A stretch of DNA of 43,376 nucleotides from Chara braunii (lineage: Eukaryota > Streptophyta > Charophyceae > Charales > Characeae), in assembly GCA_003427395.1 (NCBI GenBank), contig BFEA01000869.1, positions 59,842 to 103,217 on the forward strand, given 5' to 3'. Numbering within the stretch: position 1 is the first letter of the stretch; the number at the start of each line of letters is the position of its first letter. Positions 10,350 to 18,979 of this stretch are shown piece after piece. The translations under genes were made by a program, and so were the position numbers. Below the pieces are notes generated by a model, which saw nothing but the letters and a program-made list of their open reading frames with translations, was not told the origin of the DNA and searched no databases.

Positions 10350-10410
10350 CCGATCTCATGTGGCGCTCGCGGTCCCGATCTCATGTGGCGATCTCAGTAC
10401 CGATGTCATG
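10350..10410. repeat. Short tandem repeat, about 25-bp unit
   Basis: GGTCCCGATCTCATGTGGCG occurs twice in succession, followed by a third, diverged copy (AGTACCGATGTCATGGG). No function is apparent. Confidence 0.75.
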
Positions 10411-10451
10411 GGATTGGTTCTCAACGACCGCAGAAGTATTGCATCATGGCG

Positions 10452-10615
10452 GGGGCCAGGTCCCACTAGCAGCGTTTTCCTCAACGCCTGAATCTGGACG
10501 CGTTCGTGGAGATGTGCGGTTGAGAAAACTCAACGCGGTTTCTGCACATATCCACAGACACGTCCAGATTCAGGCGTTGAGGAAACTCAACGCTGCTAGT
10601 GTGGGACCTGGCCCC
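10452..10615. repeat. Foldback element B, copy 1 (164 bp)
   Basis: The arms pair over about 50 bases: the left starts GGGGCCAGGTCCCACTAGC and contains CGCCTGAATCTGGACG, and the right is its reverse complement with few mismatches. A smaller hairpin (GGTTGAGAAAACTCAACGC) lies in the middle. The terminal GGTCCCACT and the internal CTGAATCTGG are shared with the copy at 12098. The long near-perfect arms resemble MITEs that yield small RNAs, which is an inference. Confidence 0.88.
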
Positions 10616-10740
10616 GGGACGTGCTTGCCGCCCAATCGCTCACCAGTAGGAAACTGGATGAATAACCAACGAAAATATAATTTTTTTTGGCGGGAATGTT
10701 TTCCCGCCACAACCAACCTGCTGATAGCGACGGTGTTTGC

Positions 10741-10839
10741 AGGACAATCTCCCACTTACACGAATTAAGCGATATTGACCGTAGATAGCCAAGATCAACG
10801 GCCAGAATCTCTTAATCCGTGCAAGTGGGACCTTGCCCC
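10741..10839. repeat. Foldback element A, copy 2 (99 bp, inverted)
   Basis: This is the same hairpin as copy 1 in the opposite orientation. The left arm carries TCCCACTTACACGAATTAAG with a degraded outer end (AGGACAATC). The right arm ends GCAAGTGGGACCTTGCCCC. The centre has GACCGTAGATAGC opposite GATCAACGGCC. Confidence 0.85.
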
Positions 10840-10844
10840 CGCGC

Positions 10845-10888
10845 GATGTGTGTTGTGGCAATTGGCGATGTGTGTTGTGGCAATTGGC
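10845..10888. repeat. Tandem 22-bp duplication
   Basis: Two identical 22-bp units (GATGTGTGTTGTGGCAATTG plus GC) stand head to tail next to foldback A copy 2. Confidence 0.9.
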
Positions 10889-11112
10889 GATGATGTGCTG
10901 TGATCTGCTGAAGGGAAAGCAACCTTTTCGTGGCGCCAAGGGGCATCCCGCTTCGCCGCTTCGCGCTTTGAATGTGCGGTTCGGCAGTTTTCGCTTGCAG
11001 AGCAGATTGTGGGGAAGCGAGCGGAATGATCACTCACCGGACTGGACTGCCGCAGTAGTTTCTTTTCTTTTTCTTTTTGTATTTCTTTCCTCGTTGTCAT
11101 CCTTTCCTTGGG

Positions 11113-11256
11113 CAGTACTCGCTTGTAGGTCGTGGAGAGGAGGAAGTTTCCCGGGGTCATGCTTAACCAATCTTCTATGTATCGTTTCCAATGTTAAGGG
11201 GTGTGCCGAAGGGACAGTACTCACTTGTAGGTCGTGGAGAGGAGGCAGTTTCCCGG
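11113..11256 (+). repeat. Direct repeat of 42 bp, spaced 102 bp
   Basis: CAGTACTCGCTTGTAGGTCG... at 11113-11154 recurs at 11215-11256 with two differences. The spacer is unrelated. Around it (10890-11453) lie poly-pyrimidine runs (11045-11105, 11315-11346) and no recognisable gene. Confidence 0.85.
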
Positions 11257-11453
11257 TAGCTTCCGTTTTTCTCCCAATTCATGAGTTACTAATAACGAAA
11301 GGGAGGCTTCTGATTGTTTTTTTTTCTCTTTTTTTTTCTTTTTTTTCGCTGATAGGTTGATGAACGGGAATGACAGCAATTTAGCTTTACAGAGTCATGA
11401 TGATTGATGGGCAAATCAAGCTAAGCCTTTCAAGTTCGTAGGGGGCCATCGCT

Positions 11454-11553
11454 GGGGCAAGGTCCCACTTGCGCAAATTAGGAGATATCGGCCGTTGATC
11501 TTTGCTATCTACGGTCCGTATCTCTTAATTCGTGCCAAGTGGGACCTAGCCCC
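11454..11553. repeat. Foldback element A, copy 3 (100 bp)
   Basis: This is the best preserved copy of A. The termini are GGGGCAAGGTCCCACTTG and the reverse complement of GGGGCTAGGTCCCACTTG, and the inner sequences GGCCGTTGATC and GATCTACGG-like arms pair. It has the same orientation as copy 1. Confidence 0.88.
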
Positions 11554-12097
11554 TGTAGGGAAGAGCTGCGTAGAGTACGACCACATGGCTGAGCCTCCCG
11601 TAATCATCCCAATCCCAAATCTCTTGGGCGGGTGAGCGGGTTTGAGGGCGACTTCAGTAGTAGGGTAGGTTGGATTCTGTTGGTGAGATCATGTTTCCCC
11701 ACGATCCCCCCCAAAAATTCAAGGGTTTTGGCCCTTTTGGGTGGTTTGAGGGGGCATGCGAGTCGTGCCATGAGATGAGAAGCTCGTTATTTATGAGAGA
11801 ACGGATCATGGTTGAGGTTATTTAATAGTTTGTTTGGGCACTGTGTTGTAATCCTAGCTGTAGTTTTTTTTTTTTTTTACTTTGTAGTTCTATTTGTAAT
11901 TAGTGTAGTCGTATAGGTGTAAATTTGTAATTCTATTAATTTCTCTCTCTCTCTTTTTTTTTTTTTTTTTTTTTTGAAGGACGACGGCCTTTAGATATCA
12001 TCATTGAACTGACCGGCCCCAAGCAATCCAGAATGATTTTATTCTCTTCATCTGAAGGTATCTGGATTCGAACTCGAGTCTGTATTTCAACAGTCCA
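11554..12097. other. No gene seen; homopolymer-rich spacer
   Basis: The spacer between foldback elements holds T runs at 11865-11878 and 11954-11976 and a small inverted repeat around CAAGGGTTTTGGCCCTTTTG (about 11718-11745). No frame of interest is present. Confidence 0.5.
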
Positions 12098-12265
12098 GGG
12101 GAGTGGTCCCACTAGCAAAGAGGATCGGATCGAATGCCTGAATCTGGCTATGTTTTATGCAGAGATACAGAAAAGCAGTTCTATCTCGATTTCCTGCTCC
12201 TGTCCGCAAACACGTCCAGATTCAGGCATTCAATCCGATCCTCTTTGCTAATGGGACCACGGCCC
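12098..12265. repeat. Foldback element B, copy 2 (about 167 bp)
   Basis: The left end is GGGGAGTGGTCCCACTAGC and the right end pairs with it (reverse complement GGGCCGTGGTCCCATTAGC). The arms carry AAAGAGGATCGGATCGAATG and TGCCTGAATCTGG, the latter shared with B copy 1. The loop region differs from copy 1, as expected when arms are kept and centres drift. Confidence 0.86.
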
Positions 12266-12464
12266 AGGGGGGGTGTCCGGACTGCGCTAGGCCCGGTTGG
12301 TTATCGTTGTTATTTCAGTTTTAACATAGTAATTGTACGTGTAGTTATAGTTGTACTTATAATTTCAGTGAAAATTTTTCGAATTGCCTGAATTGCATGA
12401 CCGTGCTGCACGGCCGGGCGAGCCAAGCGGCCTAGGTTGTAATAGTAATATTAACTGTAGTTAA

Positions 12465-12561
12465 GGGTCAGATCCCACTACCCTGGATTATTCATTTTTG
12501 ACCCTCGATTACGAAGATCAACGGTCAGAAATGAACAATAGGGGCTAATGGGATCTGGCGC
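12465..12561. repeat. Foldback element C (97 bp)
   Basis: The left arm GGGTCAGATCCCACTACCC pairs with the right end (reverse complement GCGCCAGATCCCATTAGCCCC). The middle contains TTTTGACC and GATCAACGGTCA, the same inner motif as element A (TGACCGTTGA). C is therefore a relative of A with altered ends. Confidence 0.82.
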
Positions 12562-12651
12562 TTATAGCTGTTACAGTAGTAGTGGTTTTAGGGATTGTAA
12601 AGATCGGGATCCCTTCTTTCCCCAAAAAAAACAAAAAAGATCGGGATCCGT

Positions 12652-13861
12652 TCTTTTTTCTTTTTTTTTATAAAGAAAAGCCATTCAATTCATTCCAAAA
12701 AAAAATTTAATCGAGGCCGGGGACCTCACAATTCCACCCGGAGTTATCCTGGCAGCCTCAGCCAGTTTCGCTTATACCAGTGTGTTCCATTGCATAATTC
12801 TTCAACAGATCGCAGCCTACTCCCTAACTTCCTTAATTCCTCTCCTCAACTACCAATTCCTCATCCATTCTACCTCTATAAACTTACTACTACAATACTA
12901 TCCTTTCGAAGACTACATCTTTCACAGACGTACAGCCGGTCTGAACCCGGCCTGTTGCGACCGAGAGGAGCGCTTTCAGCGTTCCCTTTGACCCCCCTGA
13001 CATTCTCCAACCCACCCTTTACCCGTTGCAATCTACTGTGATTGCCGACAGCAACCGAGTGTCCTGGTTCTTCGTCATATCTACCTACCCTCCCATTATC
13101 TTCCGAATAACCCTATTAATCTCCCTTACCGCCTGTGTCACTATACCTCATGTGCCCAGCCAGTCTGACAGGACAAGTCTCCCTCCTGGAGGTACTGATG
13201 CAAAACACGAACCATTCGCCCAGGTTTTCAAAAACCAGTTTTGCCCCTTCTCCCTTCCTTTCCTTTTCCTGGTGCACTGCCAGTCAGCCCTGATCTCGTT
13301 AGCTAGTGTGCGTTTGAAGAGTTCGAAGGCCTGTTTATCTGCCAATCCCTCTCTGTCAAACCTTTTCGCATTCCTGTCTTTCCAAATCACCCACATCATT
13401 ACAGCTCTTGAGACCTGGGCCATGTAACCCCAGCCTTCTTTACCTGCGCATCCTTCTGGCAGCGCCCCTGATAATACCCGCCTTTCGTCACAAAACTTGT
13501 TTCTTCCTGTGATCTCTTTCCAGTTGAAGAGCCACCACTTCCACCATCTCTGTGACTTAGGACAGTCCCACCATAAGTGCTTTACATCTTCATACAGCCA
13601 GTCACACCTTACACACTTCTCTTCAATCCTGTCCATACCCCTGTTTCTTAACCATACTGCTGTGGGGACGACCAGGTGGGATTGAAGCCACAGAAGGGAG
13701 GCGAGCTTCTGTGACGGTATTCTCTTGAGCTGGTCCCAGAGCTGTTTGAGCGCCTCCTTCTTTGGTGGTGGGACGTTGTGAACTGTCCTTTGCCATCTAA
13801 CTGTCAGTTTCTCCTCTAGGGGCTGACTCTCTTTCTTGTTGCAGCAGGCGGGATCCGTTCT
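12652..13861 (-). mobile_element. 3' end of a second LINE
   Basis: On the minus strand this piece has the zinc-binding C-terminus of ORF2 (13861-13148), about 480 bases of trailer without a gene, and a final A-rich tail seen as TTC/T runs at 12652-12670. It is 5'-truncated, as is usual for LINE copies. The junction near 13861 is followed by unrelated sequence. Confidence 0.8.
13148..13861 (-). pseudogene. LINE ORF2 C-terminus with zinc-binding domain
   Basis: The frame is open from about 13861 to a stop at 13148, roughly 237 codons, and extends well upstream of its first Met at 13636. It has the pattern of the RVT zinc-binding region of plant LINEs: LASLLWLQSHLVVPTAVWLR, then CVRCDWLYEDVKHLWWDC (CX2CX8HX4C), then a Trp-rich segment and MMWVIWKDRNAKRF. 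The reverse transcriptase itself is missing, so this is a fragment and not a gene. It supplies exactly the part that the LINE at 252-5791 lacks. Confidence 0.85.
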
Positions 13862-14228
13862 GACGACGACTTCACGATTAATTTTTTTTCCGGAAATTCC
13901 TAATTTCCGGACGGGATGATTAGGGCGGGTGTATCGTCTTTTCGTTTTGTTGTCGCTATTCGTTTTTTCCTTTTTTTTAATTTTTTCCTTTTTGGGAGAA
14001 CATTACTCAATTTATTTCTCTTTGTTTCTAAAAAAAAATTGGGAAAAGGGGGCTTTTTCCTAGCTGGCCGCTAGCATTATTGTATCCCTTCGGACTCGAG
14101 TCCGTGCAGCTAAAAGCTGGATCAGACTCTACTCACAGTATGGACATGCATCTGTCCACTCCTATGACCGGATTCAGTCAAAAAGTCCGGGTACGAGTGT
14201 GCCCTGATTGTTGAGAAATAGTAGTCTG
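13862..14228. other. No gene seen
   Basis: The stretch contains a hairpin CCGGAAATTCCTAATTTCCGG (about 13890-13911), T/A runs, and a perfect 14-bp palindrome CGGACTCGAGTCCG (14091-14104). GTACGAGTGTGCCCT at 14191-14205 matches the right terminus of the element that follows and may be the end of an earlier copy. Confidence 0.4.
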
Positions 14229-14620
14229 AGGGCGTACTCACACAGCTGTGGCAGTCTAGCAAAATCTGCTGAATTTTCTGTCCCCTGTTTGCTGAAACGC
14301 ACATGGGCTGCAAATCAGAAAGGACACGAGCCGGACTCTCTGGCAATTATTACAAAATTGGTTCCTCACATGGTCACAAAGCGTGGAAATTTTCTTTTAC
14401 GAGTTCCCAAAAGGCGAAAGAGAATTTGCTACGACCAAAAGAGAATTTGCCACCACCTCTCGAGGTGGTAGCAAAATGCAAATCCCGGCGGGGGCCCCCA
14501 GGCCGCTGACAAATGCTTATTCCGTTTGCAATTTTTGTGGTCGGAAAACCCTAGTGTGACTCTCACAGCATAGCAGATTTTGGGGTTTAGCAAAAAAAAC
14601 GGCTAGTGTGAGTATGCCCT
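14229..14620. mobile_element. Inverted-repeat element D, copy 1 (392 bp)
   Basis: The termini are AGGGCGTACTCACACAGC and the reverse complement of GCTAGTGTGAGTATGCCCT. Further matching blocks lie inward (TAGCAAAATCTGCTG opposite AGCAGATTTTGGGGTTTAGC). The centre has a palindrome, ACCACCTCTCGAGGTGGT (14452-14469). There is no open frame. It is a MITE-like, non-autonomous DNA element; the superfamily is undetermined. Confidence 0.78.
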
Positions 14621-14621
14621 G

Positions 14622-14921
14622 AGGGCCTACTCAAACTACGGCCTTTTATGGCAAAAGTGCTAAAATTTGATGGTTGGGCCAGTCGAACAAGCAGCAAACG
14701 GGGTATCAAATGTCAGCTGCCTGGCGGGCCGCCGGAAGGGCATTTTTCTACCACCTCTGGAGGTGGTAGCAATTGTTTTTCGAGAACCATTTGTCTGGAG
14801 CCCCTGCAATTTCCGTTATTTTGCATTACCCGGTCGCAGCCGTCCCACGGGCAATTTACCCTGTCGCGCCCCTCTAACAATGATTCAAATTTCCCATAAA
14901 ACCCCCGTGTAGGTTGGGCCT
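14622..14921. mobile_element. Inverted-repeat element D, copy 2 (300 bp)
   Basis: It begins one base after copy 1. Left end AGGGCCTACTCAAACTACGG followed by CCTTTTATGG; the right end, reverse-complemented, starts AGGCCCAACCTACACGG and is followed by TTTTATGG. The central palindrome CTACCACCTC-TG-GAGGTGGTAG (14748-14769) is the same as in copy 1. The flanks of the palindrome have diverged strongly. Confidence 0.7.
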
Positions 14922-15057
14922 GAACCGCCACGGGTACCCATTCCAAATTTGCAGTACGCCCCTACCGGATAGCTGTTGGGTACCAGCACATATGCGCCTA
15001 CCGGAAGGGTGCATCTTTTCAGCACACCTCTATGGCTACGCGCATGGCAGCCACTTC

Positions 15058-15060
<3 letters not shown>

Positions 15061-15143
<83 letters not shown>
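15061..15143 (+). repeat. (TC)25 followed by (AC)16 microsatellite
   Basis: A compound microsatellite: TC at 15061-15110, AC at 15111-15143. A shorter CA tract follows at 15201-15232. The open frames here encode only Leu/Ser or His/Thr dipeptides and are not genes. Confidence 0.97.
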
Positions 15144-15144
<1 letters not shown>

Positions 15145-15232
15145 GTCCGACAAAATGTTGTGGCATAGTCATGCTTTTCTTGAGTGTATAGTGAATATGA
15201 CAACACACACACACACACACAAACACACACAA

Positions 15233-17100
15233 TTTTTTTTACCTTAAACTGCATGCCCACCCATGGCTTGTGAGGTGTGCATACTCGTGGGGGGGGCACG
15301 TTCCGTTTTCTCCCTCCACTGCCATGTGGCATGTTTGAACGTGTGCCCCCACGTTTTGAACGTGTTTGAACGTGAACTCGCCTTCAGCTCGTTCAAATGG
15401 GCACATAGGCGCGAAACCAAAAAGGTTTCCGCGTGGGCCTATGAATCCCCTGCGGTCATGACCGCGGGGTCAAACTCGGATTCCGGTCGGGATCCCGACC
15501 GCCAGTCACAGCCCGGGCGGTCGGGTGCGAGCAATTGTCATATTTAAAAAAAAAAAAAGCAAATACGCCAAAAATAGGAAGGAAAAAAAGCGGTGGGTTT
15601 GAAAAGCCCTACAACACCATATTTGTTTTTGTTTTTGTTTTTGTTTTTTTTCATATTTGTTTTTTGGATTTCAACGTTTTTTTTTTTTTTTTTGGTGCAC
15701 ATATTTCTTTGATTCTTTTTTTAACAACAGATGCGAGGATAAGGAGCAAAAAAATAATAATGAAAAAAAAAGCCAAAGACGTTTTCTTTATTTTTGTTTT
15801 TGACACACGCACATACTGATTGACTGACTGACTGATTGATTGATTGATTGTGATTGGCTGTTGATTGATTGATTGATTGATCCACAAAAAGAAAAAAAGT
15901 TCATGAACGCCCGTGTTTGTGTGTGTGTGTTGTGTGTGTGTATGTGTGATACATGCCCAGCTGGGCAATGTATGTACAGCCAAGGATCCGCAATGTGATC
16001 AAAAGGACTGAATGGACAATGCAATGTTAGTGAAACATCAACAGGCAATGTACACCGTGATACATACGAAATGGCACAAAAGTCCTGACCTGACCGGACT
16101 GACTCAACATCCCATCATACATCACACATGTGAGAGGAGGAGGGACTGCACACCAAGAAGAAAGGTACCTCCTTGTACACACACATGGGGAGGTACCACA
16201 TATGAGAGATGGGGGGAGAGGAGAGACGAAGATGGAGGCGAGTGAAAAGACCAAGATCGCAATAGCGGAGTCCAAATATAGTCCCTTGCCGATGTCCAAC
16301 CAATGTCTGCCTCAGAAATGTCGAATCAGATCCTGGGCGCAAAGCCCACTGTAGCCCCTGCCTGTATCCACTACCTGTAACCTCTCTCACTCTCATATCT
16401 GAAGAAGAAGAAGATGAAGAAGAAGAAGAGGAAGTAGGGAGGAGAGAGGTGAGATGGAGGGGAGATGAAGGAAGTAGAAGATGTCGTCTTCCCTACTGCC
16501 TCACCTGCAGGAATGCCGCCGTACACTGACCATAGTGTTGTTGTCATCCTGTGCAGGTCGCGCGTGGAGTCCCAGCTATGGCGCCAGGTAAGTCCGCCGT
16601 CTGCAGATATGGCCTCCGCCCTCTCCTACCTACGCCACTACCTCTATTCCTCAGTGCAGCGCTGAGATGCAGCACCGGTCCAACAGCGTTTCGCTCAAGA
16701 AGTGAGCTACCCGAACTGTCCCTTGCCCAGCCGCTGCCCAGCTATATGTAGCGCTGGGTGAGGCTGGGCCTGCCTGGTGCTGGCCACAAAATGGCCCAGC
16801 TGGTTTGGGCGTCCAGACTGTGCTGCTGATGCAGCAAGGTGCAAAAACGCGCCTGGCCTCTTTAGGCCCTGCCTCTGGTGTACCCAGTCCCAAGGTCGTG
16901 CCTTGGGGACTGCAAGTCCAAAACATCTGCACAGACCGAACTGCAGGTAAGTAAATGAATAAATGCCGCCTATATTTGAAATCTGCAGCCTGGGGGCTGC
17001 CATGGGCCTTCAGGGCCCATGTCTGATGGGCATGTGGCCTGGGGGCCCCTCAGCAACCGCCGGCCCGTCAAATGGGGCCCGTGTGCAGGCCCAGCATGTG
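15233..17100. other. No gene seen; mixed low-complexity DNA
   Basis: Contents: repeated GAACGTG words (15330-15375); two perfect palindromes (15452-15465 and 15484-15501); A/T-rich DNA with TTGTTTTTG repeats (15620-15650); a (TGAT)n tract (15818-15882); TG tracts (15915-15945); a GAAGAAGA purine tract (16396-16432); a hairpin CAGTCCCAAGG...CCTTGGGGACTG (16880-16910); and GGGCCCAT-rich sequence (17000-17060). None resembles a known gene or RNA. Confidence 0.45.
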
Positions 17101-17122
17101 TATGTGTGTGTGTGCGTGTGTG

Positions 17123-17165
<43 letters not shown>

Positions 17166-17283
17166 ATGCAGGGGGCGAGGAAGCAGGTTGGGAGACCCCT
17201 CCCCCACCGATCAGTCAATAAATCAATCAAAAAAAAAAAAAAAGTAAAAGAGAAAAAAAAACATCAGGCTCCCGTTTGACAGT

Positions 17284-17340
<57 letters not shown>

Positions 17341-17458
17341 TGTGTGTGTGTGTGTGTGTGTTTATGTGCTGGGGGGAGGGGAGATCCCTCCCCAAACAAT
17401 CAATCAATCAATCAAAAAAAAAAAAAAGTAGAAAAAAAAACAGCGGGTTTTTAACCCT

Positions 17459-17496
<38 letters not shown>
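17101..17496 (+). repeat. Tandem composite repeat: (TG)n, G/C hairpin, (TCAA)n, A-rich
   Basis: The order (TG)n, then GGGG...CCCC hairpin, then (TCAA)n, then A-rich, then a short unique piece occurs at 17101-17285 and again at 17286-17460. A third (TG)n starts at 17461. The hairpins are GGGAGACCCCTCCCCC-like and GGGGAGGGGAGATCCCTCCCC. The arrangement shows the microsatellites were duplicated together with their spacers. Confidence 0.8.
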
Positions 17497-17500
<4 letters not shown>

Positions 17501-17524
17501 GTCAGCACCACGTGCGGGGATGGC

Positions 17525-17880
17525 CCGTACAGACTCCCATACGAACGTACGTACAGGCCCTCAGCGCCCGTACGGCCCGTACATATGGACTTCCGGCCCT
17601 GCGTACGTGGCATTCTGGGGGGGTGTTGAGAGGGTGGATGGGCTGGGGTGTGTGTGGGTGTCAGGGGCTACCCCCCCATTTGAAAAAAAAAAGAAAAAAA
17701 AACAAGATTTTGTTTTCGAGTACGGGACTCGAGGTAAAAAAAAAAAAAAAACAAAAAAAAAACAAGGATTAATTGGTTGATTGAATGATCGACTGATTGA
17801 TTGATTGATTGGTTGGTTGATTGATTGATTGGTTGATTGATTGGTTGATTGATTGATTGATTGATCGTAAAATACAAAAC
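17525..17880 (+). repeat. GTACG/hairpin/(TTGA)n module, copy 1
   Basis: A GTACGTACGG-rich head (17545-17610) is followed by GGGTGTTGAGAGGGTGGATG, a GGGGCTACCCCCCC hairpin (about 17668-17680), A-rich sequence, and a (TTGA/TTGG)n tail (17770-17865). The same order and much of the same text occur at 42853-43322, and a shorter version at 40255-40440. It is probably a transposed, non-coding repeat family. The (TTGA)n tail recurs at 17922-17955 and 18031-18060 beside further hairpins of C and G runs. Confidence 0.75.
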
Positions 17881-18226
17881 TAAAAATGAAAAAAAAGAAA
17901 CAAATCCATGCAAAAGAATGATAGATTGATTGATTGATTGGTTGGTTGGTTGGTAGCGTGGGGGTTGCATCCCCCCCTTGTGCACACACAGACAAGGCAA
18001 AATGCCCCTTTTTTTTGTTATTTGTTTTCTGTTGATTGATTGATTGATTGATTAGTTGATTTGCTGGGGGGGACGCCTCCCCCCTACGAATAAAAATAAA
18101 ATTTATAAATTATAAATTATAAAAATAATTGAATTATAAATTATAAAGAATAAATAAAAAAATAAAAATCAAAATAAGTGAATAAAAATAAACAATAAAT
18201 AATAAATATATATATATATATATATA

Positions 18227-18979
18227 CAGGGTTACCAGCCCGTACGTACGGAGGCCCCCGGGCAGACCTCCGTAAGTTCGGGCGTTCGGGGTACCGTACA
18301 GGGTCTGAACGCGACAGCGTTCGGCCCCCTCAAAAAATTATTTCGGGACCTAATTTTTTTTTTTTTTTTTCTAAATCGTTTTTTATGAGTTCTCTATGAC
18401 GTGAGGTACATTCCTATAAATGTTCAAGTCATTTGGCTTAACCAAATAAGAATTAAAAATCGCCAAAGATGGTGGTGTCAAAACGTGCTCGCCCACGTTT
18501 TTTTTTACTTTTTACTTTTTGTTTTCACTTTAGTTTGGGGTTTAAACAATTTTATTATTTTTTGAAATTTTTTTAGTGGGTTTTGTATTATGTGAAGTAC
18601 ACGACTGCAAATTTCCAGGGCATTTAGCTATGCTAAACAAAAATGAAAAATTGCCAGAGTTGGTGGTGTCGAAAACATGTTCGCACTCACTAAATTTGAT
18701 TCTCTTTTTATTTTTATTTATTTTTATTATTAGTATTTGTTCTGTGTATTTTATTTTTATTTCAAGTTTGGTAAGGAATTCGGATGTAATGCTCAGGCAA
18801 ATTTTGTTTAATTTATTTTTCTCCATAACATATATTTTTTCCTAATTTTTTTGGTGATTTTTTTTTTCTTTTTTTTGGTCCGCGTTCGGCCCGAACGGCC
18901 GAACGCATCCCCAAGAGGTCCCATACGTTCGGGCGTTCGGGTTCGGGCATTCGGCCCGTCCCGAACGCCAGTTACCCTG
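18227..18979. mobile_element. Shared-core element E1 (753 bp), GTTCGGG-type ends
   Basis: The termini are CAGGGTTACCAGCC and the reverse complement of CAGGGTAACTGGC. Flanks TATATATA (18219-18226) and TACATATA (18980-18987) agree at 7 of 8 bases, although they lie in simple sequence. The GC-rich ends are full of GTTCGGG and GTACG words. The middle is AT-rich and holds two diverged copies of a 110-bp block (18387-18493, 18579-18691). The family core lies at about 18764-18833. It has no transposase, so it is non-autonomous. The CAGGG end and 8-bp duplication point to a hAT-like element (inference). Confidence 0.75.

Noticed and set aside
12064-12085. GGATTCGAACTC resembling a tRNA T-arm
   Set aside because: No acceptor stem or A box is present at the right distance.
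15036-17230. Open frames rich in Leu-Ser, His-Thr or Cys-Val
   Set aside because: They are translations of TC, CA and TG microsatellites and stop outside them.
17561-18000. Open frames with NQSINQSINQ repeats
   Set aside because: They are translations of the (TTGA)n tract on the minus strand.
18576-18845. Hydrophobic 89-residue open frame in element E1
   Set aside because: It is A/T-rich, not kept in E2 or J, and overlaps the non-coding core.
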